From contig NZ_FNNQ01000016.1 in assembly GCF_900106775.1 (NCBI RefSeq), positions 1-64,000 on the forward strand: a DNA stretch of 64,000 bases, given 5' to 3'. The position numbers and the translations under genes were made by a program. The notes under the pieces were generated by a model, which worked only from the letters and a program-made list of their open reading frames with translations, searched no databases and was not told the origin of the DNA. Position 1 is the first letter of the stretch. Each line of letters starts with the position of its first letter. Source of the DNA: Marininema mesophilum. Lineage in GTDB: Bacteria > Bacillota > Bacilli > Thermoactinomycetales > DSM-45169. This document shows positions 16,651-24,453 of the stretch, in pieces.

Positions 16651-17520
16651 ATGGAACAGAAAAAAACCCTACTATTTGTTTATGGGTCCCTAAGAAAAGG
16701 GGAAGAAGTGGATCATTATCTGAAGGATGCTGAACCGGTTGCCTTGCAGGCATGGATTGAAGGCACGCTAGTCGACATGGGAGGAAAGTATCCGGGACTA
16801 ATACTTTCATCAAATAAGAGAGTGTATGGTGAGGTCTACAGGGTTACAGAAGAGCAGTTGACCATCGTCGATCAGTGGGAGGATTATCTCCCAGGTCGTG
16901 AAGATAATTTATTTGAACGAAAGGTAGTTAAAGTAGGGACGGATCGAGGAGAGGTCGAGGCTGAGGTCTATGTTTATGCGAGACCGAGTGAGAAGTGGAT
17001 GAAAGCCATACCTAGTGGAGACTGGCGATCCCGTTTACTAAGAGGAAATGAATTTCTCTATTTTGCTTATGGATCGTGTATGGACGATGAGCGCTTCACT
17101 ACCCAGGGTGTTGCGGATGAATTTCTCAGCATGGAGGGGTGTGGTGTACTCAAGGGGTATGCCATGCGGTATACACTTCCTTTTGCGGATGGTGGACGCG
17201 CTGATATTGTGGAGGATGACGATATAGTGGAGGGGAAAGTATATCGGATTAATGGCAAAGGGCTTGAATACCTGCTGTGGAGAGAGGGTGTTCAACAACA
17301 AACTTATCGACCGGTTTGGTTGCCGATTCAGTTAAATGGTGAACTCGTATCAGATGTGCTTAGCTTTACTGTTGTAGATAAACAAGAGGAAGTAGCCCCC
17401 CCTGAACATTATGCACGGGAAATTTTGCGTGGGGCCAAAGGAACGGTTACAGAGGCCTATCATGAGCGTCTACGTAGAGATCTGGAGCAAAAATTTGCGA
17501 TGAATGTATCGATCGATTAG
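16651..17520 (+). CDS. Fusion of two gamma-glutamylcyclotransferase-fold domains
   Basis: Residues 6-115 form a YtfP/AIG2-like domain (FVYGSLRKGEEVDHYL, GEVYRVTEEQL). Residues 135-280 form a second GGCT domain (FAYGSCMDDERF, LKGYAMRYTL, EGKVYRINGKGLEYL). Members cleave gamma-glutamyl groups to pyroglutamate, using an acidic residue after the glycine loop, but most bacterial ones are uncharacterised. A tandem arrangement in one chain is unusual. The start follows AAGGAGGAGGAGAGGA. Confidence 0.8.
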   Translation: MEQKKTLLFVYGSLRKGEEVDHYLKDAEPVALQAWIEGTLVDMGGKYPGLILSSNKRVYGEVYRVTEEQLTIVDQWEDYLPGREDNLFERKVVKVGTDRGEVEAEVYVYARPSEKWMKAIPSGDWRSRLLRGNEFLYFAYGSCMDDERFTTQGVADEFLSMEGCGVLKGYAMRYTLPFADGGRADIVEDDDIVEGKVYRINGKGLEYLLWREGVQQQTYRPVWLPIQLNGELVSDVLSFTVVDKQEEVAPPEHYAREILRGAKGTVTEAYHERLRRDLEQKFAMNVSID

Positions 17521-17528
17521 TCCGGTTT

Positions 17529-18242
17529 TTAGCGGAATAATTTCTTTAAAAAATTGATTTCACTCGGTGAACTTCCTTTTTGTAGCAACAGTTTCAGCTC
17601 ATTTGAGCTAAGTGGTGAAGAGGAGATGGTTGGAATGTGGTGGGCGGATGTTAGCTGGTTCACTCGTTGCAGATCAGTGAGATTCATACCGCCTGAGTTC
17701 CAAATTTCCAATTGTGTATCATCTGCAAAGTAAAGGGTATATTTCCCTAATAATATCTCACCTTCTGCATCAAGACGATGACTCACTGAGATCCATTGAA
17801 CATCCTTCCAAGTATGGGTGACTTCTTTACCTATGCTATTCATAGGCGATTGGACGATCCGCTCGGGTCCGATCATGAGATAAGAATCAAAGGCGAAGAA
17901 TAGAAGAGGAAGCGCACAGATGGCTAGAAGGCCAAAAAAGCGGATCGATTTCTGAATATCTCGCCATCCGTTTTGCAGAACGCGGATACAAAGAAATAGA
18001 AGTGCTAAAATCAATAAGAGAGAGACCGTACTAAAAGCTGTGTCAGAATAAGAGTTAAAATAGATCGCATCTTTTTCACTAAATATCCAGTTTTGTGCTA
18101 GATTAAATCCTTGGATGGTAAGGAGGATTGGAAGCACAAGAACAAGCAGATTCAAGAAAACGAATTTACCACCACGCAGAATTTTAAGTAAGAATGGAGT
18201 TCCTCTCCAAGGTACTTGTGGGGTCGGCTGAAGTGTAGCCAT
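17529..18242 (-). CDS. Uncharacterised membrane protein, 237 aa
   Basis: Three hydrophobic helices are visible (about residues 27-47, 68-87 and 100-120), followed by a 110-residue domain with beta-rich segments (ISVSHRLDAEGEILLGKYTLYFADDTQLEIW). It resembles the many short membrane proteins in which a sensor-like C-terminal domain follows a PH-like pattern, but I do not recognise a family. AGGAGGTCACCT precedes ATG 18242. It converges on the GGCT-fold gene with 8 bases between stops. Confidence 0.65.
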   Translation of the reverse strand: MATLQPTPQVPWRGTPFLLKILRGGKFVFLNLLVLVLPILLTIQGFNLAQNWIFSEKDAIYFNSYSDTAFSTVSLLLILALLFLCIRVLQNGWRDIQKSIRFFGLLAICALPLLFFAFDSYLMIGPERIVQSPMNSIGKEVTHTWKDVQWISVSHRLDAEGEILLGKYTLYFADDTQLEIWNSGGMNLTDLQRVNQLTSAHHIPTISSSPLSSNELKLLLQKGSSPSEINFLKKLFR

Positions 18243-18361
18243 AGGTGACCTCCTATTGTGAATCGTTTTGTCAAAATGAGTTAATAAAATAATACTTAAG
18301 TACTAGTCAAAAAGCCACTACGGAAGCATTACAATTTGGTGTTTTTTTCGGTTTTATAAAG

Positions 18362-18408
18362 TTAAAAGAAGCGCTATCCATCGATTCCGTGGATAGCGCT
18401 TCTTTTAA
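18362..18408 (-). terminator. Perfect 19-bp stem terminator
   Basis: TTAAAAGAAGCGCTATCCA (18362-18380) pairs exactly with 18390-18408 around a 9-base loop. It lies directly downstream of manA on the reverse strand. Confidence 0.85.
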
Positions 18409-18412
18409 CAGA

Positions 18413-19360
18413 TCAGACGTGAGAGACAATCCATTCTGTTTTGCCGTTGATGCGGAATGTATCTAACTCATGGGGAAGGATGAGATGATCCCCCTTCTGG
18501 AAAGGAAAACTTCCCTCAAATGTTTCGATTTCCCCTGCACCATCTAACACACTAGCTAATAGGAAGGGTTGTTCTTGATCAATTGATAACACTCCATCTA
18601 CCTGCCAACGGTGAACAGTAAAATATTCGGAAGTGACATATGTGGTCCACTCACCATCACCTAGATGACGGATTTGACGGTCGGGAATGTCATTGTAGTG
18701 GGGGATCGTAGTTACATCAAGGGCTTTATCTAGATGGAGCTCCCGCTTGTTTCCTGAATCATCTTTTCGGTCGTAATCGTATACCCGGTAAGTGGTGTCC
18801 GAACTTTGCTGTGTTTCAAGAACCAATGTTCCTGATCCCAATGCATGGATCGTTCCACTCGGGACGTAGAAGAAATCTCCAGGTTTAATACGGAGTCGTT
18901 GGAGAAGGGTATCCCACTCTCCTCGTTCCATCTTTTCCTGTAATTCTTCACGATTCTGGGCATGATGACCGTAGATTAATTCAGCACCTGGTTTGCAATC
19001 GATGATATACCAACACTCGGTTTTTCCACGCTCACTATTTTCATGGTGGTACGCAAATGTATCGTCAGGGTGTACCTGAACAGAAAGATCCGTATTCGCA
19101 TCCAGTATCTTTGTCAGTAAAGGGAAGGTTTTCCCGGGAAAATGGCCAAATAATTCGGGGTGTTGTGTCCACAAGAGATCCAGGGGAATTCCTTTATAGA
19201 GACCGTCTCGTACGATACTGGGTCCATGGGGGTGAGCCGAGATCGCCCAGCATTCTCCAGTATGATCAGAGGGGATATCATAGCCAAAACGATCACGAAG
19301 GGAAGTGCCTCCCCAGATGCGCTCCTGAAAAATCGGCTGCAAAAATATAGGCTGTTGCAT
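18413..19360 (-). CDS. manA: Mannose-6-phosphate isomerase, class I
   Basis: The 315-residue cytosolic cupin enzyme interconverts mannose-6-P and fructose-6-P. Its zinc ligands are visible in VQVHPDD (His), KTECWYII (Glu) and VPSGTIHALGSG (His). RVYDYDRKD is the substrate-proximal block. The short Bacillus ManA/Pmi length fits. AAGGAG precedes ATG 19360. It is a single-gene unit. Confidence 0.93.
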   Translation of the reverse strand: MQQPIFLQPIFQERIWGGTSLRDRFGYDIPSDHTGECWAISAHPHGPSIVRDGLYKGIPLDLLWTQHPELFGHFPGKTFPLLTKILDANTDLSVQVHPDDTFAYHHENSERGKTECWYIIDCKPGAELIYGHHAQNREELQEKMERGEWDTLLQRLRIKPGDFFYVPSGTIHALGSGTLVLETQQSSDTTYRVYDYDRKDDSGNKRELHLDKALDVTTIPHYNDIPDRQIRHLGDGEWTTYVTSEYFTVHRWQVDGVLSIDQEQPFLLASVLDGAGEIETFEGSFPFQKGDHLILPHELDTFRINGKTEWIVSHV

Positions 19361-19656
19361 GGTTTTTTATACTCCTTACTAAGGTGAGGTATCCGTAAAG
19401 CTGAAAACAGTCTATCCGCTTAAGTGTCAAAACACAAGGCAAAGGCGCATTAAAAAGACAAGCAAGGTGAGATTTATTTTTCTACACGGTCTGATTATCA
19501 AGAACACCGGGCGCATACGATTTTATCACCTAGTATGCTACCATCTACACTATAGTGAATTAATCTAAATATATACTTATATTTTATATTCGACGAAATA
19601 TGGTTAAAAATATATTATATTAAAACATTTATAAAATAAATAAAAATAAATTTATG
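19361..19656. other. AT-rich intergenic stretch
   Basis: About 300 bases hold no supported gene. The part from 19560 is very AT-rich. It separates the manA start from the terminator of the propeptide gene. Confidence 0.6.
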
Positions 19657-19686
19657 AAAAAATAAAAAACCGCCAAATAGACGGTT
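19657..19686 (-). terminator. Terminator of the regulator-propeptide unit
   Basis: Read on the reverse strand, AACCGTC pairs with GGCGGTT (one G-T pair) around a 5-base loop and is followed by TTTTATTTTTT. It begins 15 bases after the propeptide stop. Confidence 0.8.
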
Positions 19687-19701
19687 CAAAGTTCATCTTT
19701 A

Positions 19702-19851
19702 TTAACCACCTGTCGGCGCACCAATATCTTGTCCAGAGTTTATTGTTAAATTCTCTGTTTTTTCTATATCACTCATAATTCCGACATTAAATATAGAAAA
19801 AACATAAATAATTGAAACTATATAAAAAATTGATCTGCTACTCTTTTTCAA
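19702..19851 (-). CDS. Candidate quorum-sensing signal propeptide, 49 aa
   Basis: This short frame overlaps the 3' end of the HTH-TPR regulator gene in a different frame. From TTG 19851 it encodes MKKSSRSIFYIVSIIYVFSI, a classic lysine-plus-hydrophobic export signal, then a polar tail ending in NSGQDIGAPTGG. Length, signal and short C-terminal peptide are those of PapR, NprX, Phr and AimP precursors, which are secreted, trimmed and re-imported to bind an RNPP regulator. AAAGGAAGGG sits 9 bases before the TTG; an ATG at 19860 in the same frame is the alternative. A terminator follows. The mature peptide is inferred to be within the last 5 to 11 residues. Confidence 0.75.
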   Translation of the reverse strand: MKKSSRSIFYIVSIIYVFSIFNVGIMSDIEKTENLTINSGQDIGAPTGG

Positions 19852-21163
19852 GAATATCATCCCTTCCTTTTTTTAATTCCAAGTGTGTTTTATATATATT
19901 CAGTAGGGACTTTTCAAATTCCTTCTGATCATTATCCTCGTAGCACTGGGAGAGACGTATGTGCAATTGGCTTTCGGCTCGTTTATGATTGATTTTTTGA
20001 GCTAATTCTAGGGCTCGTTCATAGTAGGGGACAGCCTCTAATTTTGTGCCATTATCTTTCAAGAGATCTCCCATTACTCGTAGAGCATATGTAAGTTTGG
20101 GAGCATCAGTGTGATTTTCTGCATTTGTTATGGCTTGTTGAAACAAACTTTTCGCCTCATCCATCTTCTTCTGTTGAGCTTTCAGTATTCCAAGGCCAAT
20201 ATAATTATCTGTGAGGGATTCTTCATTCTTTAAGTGACGACTCGCTAGGCTGTTATTGAAACAATGTTCTGCCTTTTTCCATTGCTCTTTAGTAGTGTAC
20301 AGGTTGCCTAGTACGGTCAGCAAGTCAAAGATTGCTATATAATGTTTGTTCATCCTAGCTAGTCGCAAGCCTTCCTTCGCGAAGTGAATAGCTTCGTCTA
20401 CTAGTTCTACTTTTCTAAGAAGTTCAGCTCTCATAGCGTAGAAAGTTAAAATAGTATCCGTATCTTGTCCTCCTTCCAATGTGTCCCACACGTCCTGAAT
20501 CACTTTTAAACCTTCTACATTTTTCCCTAATCTCTCTAGGAAGATGACCTTATTTCTAAGCAATTTAAACTTTACATATTGGCGATCATCATCCTCATAA
20601 AATGCATCTAAGCCACTATTAACAAACTCTAAGGCTTTTTCCATTTCATTTTGAAAGTAACAACACATACTTAAATCAAGGAAAGAAATCGCTTCCATGT
20701 TGTCTTTATCGTTATTTTGATTGCTAAGACTTATGGCCAATCCATAACACCTTTCTGCTTTCTTCCAGTTTTGTTCATAACGATAGTGTTTCCCTTTGAT
20801 GTATTGTAAAAGCGCAGCATAGACATGACTATCTTCGAGTTCAATCTGATTCAACTGGGCTAAGATTGTTACTGAATCTCCCTCTAGCTCAATTAAGGTT
20901 TCAATGGAGTCTAAAGTGAATCTAAGTTCATTTAATTCGTCCTGCTGTTCCAGCAGAAGAAAGGGAATTTCGCTCATGCTTACCCCTAGTTTTTCGACAA
21001 TATAGTAAACTTTAGACACATTGACATGAGTAATCCCCCGTTCGATGTTACTGATGGTAGCTGGAGATATATTTTCGTCTGCCAAATCTTCCAGTCGAAG
21101 GCCCTTGGACTTCCGTACTCTTCTAATAGCTTCACCAACATCTTTAATTTTCGATGGTTCCAT
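19838..21163 (-). CDS. RNPP-family HTH-TPR quorum-sensing regulator
   Basis: Residues 8-65 form an XRE/Cro helix-turn-helix (IRRVRKSKGLRLEDLADENISPATISNIERG). The remaining 370 residues are repeated helical TPR units (for example FLDLSMCCYFQNEMEKALEFVNSGLD and YIGLGILKAQQKKMDEAKSLFQQAI), giving the 441-residue layout of NprR, AimR and AloR proteins. Such cytosolic receptors bind a re-imported oligopeptide that changes their DNA or protein binding. AAAGGAG precedes ATG 21163. The partner peptide gene overlaps its end. No obvious target operon adjoins it, so targets may be distant or it may act on its own promoter. Confidence 0.85.
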   Translation of the reverse strand: MEPSKIKDVGEAIRRVRKSKGLRLEDLADENISPATISNIERGITHVNVSKVYYIVEKLGVSMSEIPFLLLEQQDELNELRFTLDSIETLIELEGDSVTILAQLNQIELEDSHVYAALLQYIKGKHYRYEQNWKKAERCYGLAISLSNQNNDKDNMEAISFLDLSMCCYFQNEMEKALEFVNSGLDAFYEDDDRQYVKFKLLRNKVIFLERLGKNVEGLKVIQDVWDTLEGGQDTDTILTFYAMRAELLRKVELVDEAIHFAKEGLRLARMNKHYIAIFDLLTVLGNLYTTKEQWKKAEHCFNNSLASRHLKNEESLTDNYIGLGILKAQQKKMDEAKSLFQQAITNAENHTDAPKLTYALRVMGDLLKDNGTKLEAVPYYERALELAQKINHKRAESQLHIRLSQCYEDNDQKEFEKSLLNIYKTHLELKKGRDDILEKE

Positions 21164-21552
21164 TTCGACACTCCTTTACCTTTTATGCGTAATTACCCCT
21201 TATTCTACACTACATTTACTCAAAATGGGGATGATTAAAAATCATTGTTATTTTAATTTCGATATTGAATGGAAGACGAAAATAAATTGTTTTATTTCCA
21301 GTAGAAAGCACTTATTTGATATCCTTTCTATTAAAAATAATTTTACTAATTTCGGACATTTCTCCTCGTGTATAGTTGCCATTTTAACAGCCACTTTTTC
21401 GGCAAATATAGACAAAAATACCATGTTCAAACTAGTTCTTTTAGACTATATTTGTCTGAATATACAAAATACAGACTATAACCATCTACTAATAATTAGG
21501 ATAGAGGTGGTTTGTTTAATTTTTTATGGAATGTGGTTGGTAAGAAGGGATC
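21164..21552. other. AT-rich upstream region with direct and inverted repeats
   Basis: No gene is supported. AGACTATA occurs at 21443-21450 and again at 21473-21480, exactly 30 bases apart, and GTCTG/CAGAC halves flank the interval. This could be an operator for the divergent regulator or for the downstream unit, but it is weak on its own. Confidence 0.35.
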
Positions 21553-21732
21553 GTGTTTTATCCCATCGTCGCCATGTTGCGTAGTCAATGCAAGATCCGG
21601 CATGAGGTAATTAATTCTCATGGTGTGAGGAAATTAGGCGCGGGCTTTCGACCTGGAGCCTGGGTTTCTATAGTTTCTCTGTGGCCAGGATGTCCGTATC
21701 GCCTAGAAAGTATGTTAGAATACGAGGTGTAA
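21553..21732 (+). CDS. Possible FeoA-like small protein or remnant, 59 aa
   Basis: The frame contains GVRKLGAGFRPGAWVSIV, then GCPYRLESMLEYEV, which lines up with the core of FeoA/SH3-like domains (R-L-x-x-x-G-F-x-P-G-x-x-V, then G-x-P...Y-E-V). FeoA assists ferrous iron transport by FeoB. The N-terminal strand and the usual last ten residues are absent and the ribosome binding site before GTG 21553 is poorly spaced, so this may be a decayed gene. It ends 23 bases before tpx. Confidence 0.35.
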   Translation: MFYPIVAMLRSQCKIRHEVINSHGVRKLGAGFRPGAWVSIVSLWPGCPYRLESMLEYEV

Positions 21733-21755
21733 AAGATGAAGGAGGGAAATTTCCC

Positions 21756-22274
21756 ATGGTAGCTGAGCGTCAAGGTGCAATCACCTTTAAACAAAATCCC
21801 GTTACATTACTGGGGTCGGAGTTGAAAGTAGGAGATACCGCTCCTGAATTTACCGTATTAGCAAATGACTTAAGTCCAGTGAAACTGGCGGATAGCGCAA
21901 AGTCTGTGCGAATCATCAGTGTAGTGCCATCCCTAGATACTGGTGTTTGTGATGCTCAGACCCGTCGTTTTAATGAAGAGGCCGTAGCGCTTGGCGATAA
22001 TGCAAAGGTGTTAACCATTTCAGTGGATCTTCCCTTTGCTCAAAAACGTTGGTGTGGAGCAACAGGAATTGATCGTGTGCAAACACTTTCCGATCACCGG
22101 GATCTATCCTTTGGTACCGCCTTTGGCGTAGCGATTAAGGAACTGCGCCTTTTAGCTCGGGCCGTTTTTGTAATTGATGCAGAGGATAAAGTGGTCTATA
22201 CAGAAGTGGTTCCAGAAGCAACCGATCACCCAAACTACGAAGCAGCTGTTGAAGCGGCCAAAAAAGCACTATAA
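21756..22274 (+). CDS. tpx: Thiol peroxidase (atypical 2-Cys peroxiredoxin)
   Basis: The 172-residue protein has the Tpx fold with peroxidatic Cys in SVVPSLDTGVCDAQTRRFNEEA and resolving Cys in FAQKRWCGATGID. It reduces peroxides in the cytosol using thioredoxin. AAGGAGGG is spaced correctly from ATG 21756, which removes a 25-residue upstream extension. A long hairpin terminator follows. Confidence 0.95.
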   Translation: MVAERQGAITFKQNPVTLLGSELKVGDTAPEFTVLANDLSPVKLADSAKSVRIISVVPSLDTGVCDAQTRRFNEEAVALGDNAKVLTISVDLPFAQKRWCGATGIDRVQTLSDHRDLSFGTAFGVAIKELRLLARAVFVIDAEDKVVYTEVVPEATDHPNYEAAVEAAKKAL

Positions 22275-22284
22275 TCACAAACAT

Positions 22285-22360
22285 AACCCCTCTAAGAACA
22301 GTTACAGCACCAAGGAGATCACTTGGATGTCAACTGTAGTTTTAGAGGGGGTTTCTTTTT
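22285..22360 (+). terminator. Long two-part terminator after tpx
   Basis: AACCCCTCTAA...ACAGTT pairs with AACTGT...TTTAGAGGGGGTT with a small internal loop and is followed by TCTTTTT. Confidence 0.75.
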
Positions 22361-22463
22361 CGGGCGATGGCTAGGGTCAATTAGCGATCTTTGGACATCT
22401 TATATTAAAAGGCCTTCATGGTTGGATTGTAGGATGGCCAGATCGTAAAGGTAGGTGCAAGTG

Positions 22464-23033
22464 ATGAGTTCTAATCCCTTGTATCGTTTATTTATCGCGA
22501 TTCCTCTTCCTGATTATCAACGGCTCGCTTTATCACGCTGGAGTGAATCGATGCAAAAAGAACTACCCTTTCAGCGGTGGGTACATCCCTCTGACTATCA
22601 CATCACCCTACAATTTCTGGGAGCGTGTACTTTTAAGCAAGCTCGTGAAGTTAAACGGGAGTTAAAACAGATTGTTGCACAGGAGGAACCCTTTCATCTT
22701 CATATCGACACTATCGGATTTTTTGGTGTCCCTACCCATCCTCGCGTCTTATGGGCGGGTCTTGGAGGAGACGTAGAGCGTTTGCTCACCCTTTATGAAA
22801 CGGTGGCAAACAAGATTGAGCCCCTAGGTTTCACTAAAGAGAAGCGAGCCTATAAACCCCATATCACCCTAGCCAAAAAGTACTGGCGGAATGATTTTCC
22901 CTATGATCGCTTGGGAGAGTTGTCCCCAATCCATGGAGAGTTGTATTGGACAGTCGATGAATTAATCCTCTATCAAACCCATCAGTTTCGCTCACCGATG
23001 TATCATCCCATGGCTCAATTTGGGTTGGGTTGA
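22464..23033 (+). CDS. thpR: RNA 2',3'-cyclic phosphodiesterase (2H superfamily)
   Basis: The 189-residue protein carries the two HxT motifs of LigT/ThpR enzymes in YHITLQFLG and PHITLAKKY, about 88 residues apart, with FIAIPLP at the N-terminus. It hydrolyses 2',3'-cyclic phosphates at RNA ends to 2'-phosphates. I prefer ATG 22464 behind AAAGGTAGGTG over GTG 22455. A terminator separates it from the queuosine operon. Confidence 0.88.
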   Translation: MSSNPLYRLFIAIPLPDYQRLALSRWSESMQKELPFQRWVHPSDYHITLQFLGACTFKQAREVKRELKQIVAQEEPFHLHIDTIGFFGVPTHPRVLWAGLGGDVERLLTLYETVANKIEPLGFTKEKRAYKPHITLAKKYWRNDFPYDRLGELSPIHGELYWTVDELILYQTHQFRSPMYHPMAQFGLG

Positions 23034-23053
23034 GTTAATGACGATGAATAAAT

Positions 23054-23074
23054 GACCCGCAAGGGTCGTTTTTT
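23054..23074 (+). terminator. Terminator of thpR
   Basis: GACCC, a GCAA tetraloop and GGGTC, followed by GTTTTTT. Confidence 0.8.
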
Positions 23075-23135
23075 ATTTAACATCAGGTATGGGAATTTGC
23101 CGTAAGTCACTTCCCGTGATAGATTTAAAAGAGGT

Positions 23136-23246
23136 AAGAGTGTCGTAAACCCACCACTCTTTAAAAACAAAACTAGGGAACCTATACGGATGGTGCTTTC
23201 TTTTCGAGGAGGCTTTTTCATCGTGGTTCCCCCTTTTTGAAAGGGG
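23136..23246 (+). promoter_or_regulatory. preQ1-I (type II) riboswitch with translational expression platform
   Basis: P1 is AAGAGTG (23136-23142) with CACTCTT (23155-23161). Its loop TCGTAAACCCAC and the A-rich tail ending in AAAACTAGGG (23163-23178) match the type-II preQ1 aptamer known from Thermoanaerobacter. Two mutually exclusive helices follow: GGGAACC (23176-23182) with GGTTCCC (23225-23231), and CCCCTTT (23230-23236) with the queD Shine-Dalgarno AAAGGGG (23240-23246). Ligand binding should hold the tail, free the CCCCTTT strand and hide the ribosome site. Found by eye, not by covariance search. Confidence 0.7.
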
Positions 23247-23254
23247 TATTTTTA

Positions 23255-23731
23255 ATGGAGTTTAAAATACCAGATCGGGTTGAGCGACTTGGTGTGGATA
23301 TTAAACAGTCAGAATTGCGTTACCATCGCAAGCGAGTGGCAGTGACCAAGTCCTTTACCTTTGATGCGGCTCATCATCTTCATGCATATGAAGGAAAGTG
23401 CAAAAATCTCCACGGTCACACCTATCAACTAACGGTGATGATGAGTGGACTGACGGATGAAGTAGGGATCGCCGTTGATTTTGGTGACATAAAACAAATG
23501 TTTAAAGAGGAAATCGATGCCCGATTAGATCATCGCTACTTGAACGAAGTGTTGCCTAATATGAATACATCTGCGGAAAATATGATCGTATGGATTTGGG
23601 AACAATTTGATGCTCGTTTGGAACGGGACGGATTAAAAGCGCGTGGACATCGTTTGGAAGAGATTGTGCTTCATGAAACTCCTACGAGTTGGGCGACGAT
23701 GAAGCGAGAATGGATGGAAGAGAATGAGTAA
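23255..23731 (+). CDS. queD: 6-carboxy-5,6,7,8-tetrahydropterin synthase QueD
   Basis: The 158-residue protein has the zinc-binding histidines of the PTPS fold in FDAAHHLHAYEGKCKNLHGHTY, with the catalytic Cys in GKCKNLHGH, and the later HRYLNE and LHETPTSWA. It makes 6-carboxytetrahydropterin from dihydroneopterin triphosphate, the second step to preQ0. AAAGGGG is 8 bases before ATG 23255 and is the site masked by the riboswitch. It overlaps queE by 8 bases. Confidence 0.95.
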   Translation: MEFKIPDRVERLGVDIKQSELRYHRKRVAVTKSFTFDAAHHLHAYEGKCKNLHGHTYQLTVMMSGLTDEVGIAVDFGDIKQMFKEEIDARLDHRYLNEVLPNMNTSAENMIVWIWEQFDARLERDGLKARGHRLEEIVLHETPTSWATMKREWMEENE

Positions 23732-24452
23732 GGGCTGGGATTTGTCGAAGCCGGATATCTATGAGCAGTGGAAACTGCCTATGGTAGAAGTATTTGAAAC
23801 AGTGGAGGGGGAAGGGAGTGGAGCGGGGTTTCCCACCATCTTTGTTCGTGTGTTTCACTGTAATTTACGGTGTACTTGGTGTGACACCCCCTATAGTTAT
23901 GCACCAGCTAAACCCGAGTATGAGGCGTCAGTAAAAGAGATCGCGGCTTCGGCTCATCGCTTTGCGAGCCAGCGGATTTGCTTTACAGGAGGAGAGCCTC
24001 TGATGCATCAGGAAAAATCTGCGGCATTACTTATGGCTCTGGCTATGCCAAACCATATTCAGGATGTGCATATTGAGACGAATGGAGCGATTGACCTCAC
24101 TCCCTACGATGCGTTGCGTAAGCAACAACCATGGGGGGAGAAGGTCCGTTTTGTCATGGACTATAAATTACCTGCTTCAGGTGAAGCAGAGAAGATGGTT
24201 CAAAGCAATTTTGATCGGCTCACGGATCGGGATGAAATAAAGTTTGTGATTGGAAACGAGGAAGATTTTCGTATAGCTGTCGATGTGATTCGCCGTTTTC
24301 ATAAACGGGGACAGATATTGTTTAGCCCTGTATTTGAGACCCTTCCTCCGCGGAAATTGGTAGAGTGGGTATTGGCACATTCCCTTTCCAAGGTGCGGGT
24401 TAGTTTACAACTCCACAAATTTATCTGGAATCCAGCAGAGAGGGGCGTCTAA
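23724..24452 (+). CDS. queE: 7-carboxy-7-deazaguanine synthase QueE (radical SAM)
   Basis: The 242-residue enzyme has the CxxxCxxC cluster motif in FHCNLRCTWCDT, followed by RICFTGGEPL and HIETNGAI. It rearranges 6-carboxytetrahydropterin to 7-carboxy-7-deazaguanine using SAM and a [4Fe-4S] cluster. It lies between queD and queC with minimal spacing, so the three are one operon. Confidence 0.95.
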   Translation: MSKGWDLSKPDIYEQWKLPMVEVFETVEGEGSGAGFPTIFVRVFHCNLRCTWCDTPYSYAPAKPEYEASVKEIAASAHRFASQRICFTGGEPLMHQEKSAALLMALAMPNHIQDVHIETNGAIDLTPYDALRKQQPWGEKVRFVMDYKLPASGEAEKMVQSNFDRLTDRDEIKFVIGNEEDFRIAVDVIRRFHKRGQILFSPVFETLPPRKLVEWVLAHSLSKVRVSLQLHKFIWNPAERGV

Positions 24453-24453
24453 G

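Noticed and set aside
21045..21584. Forward frame of 179 codons opposite the RNPP regulator start
   Set aside because: It overlaps the regulator's HTH region and shows low-complexity AT-driven residues with no domain or ribosome site.
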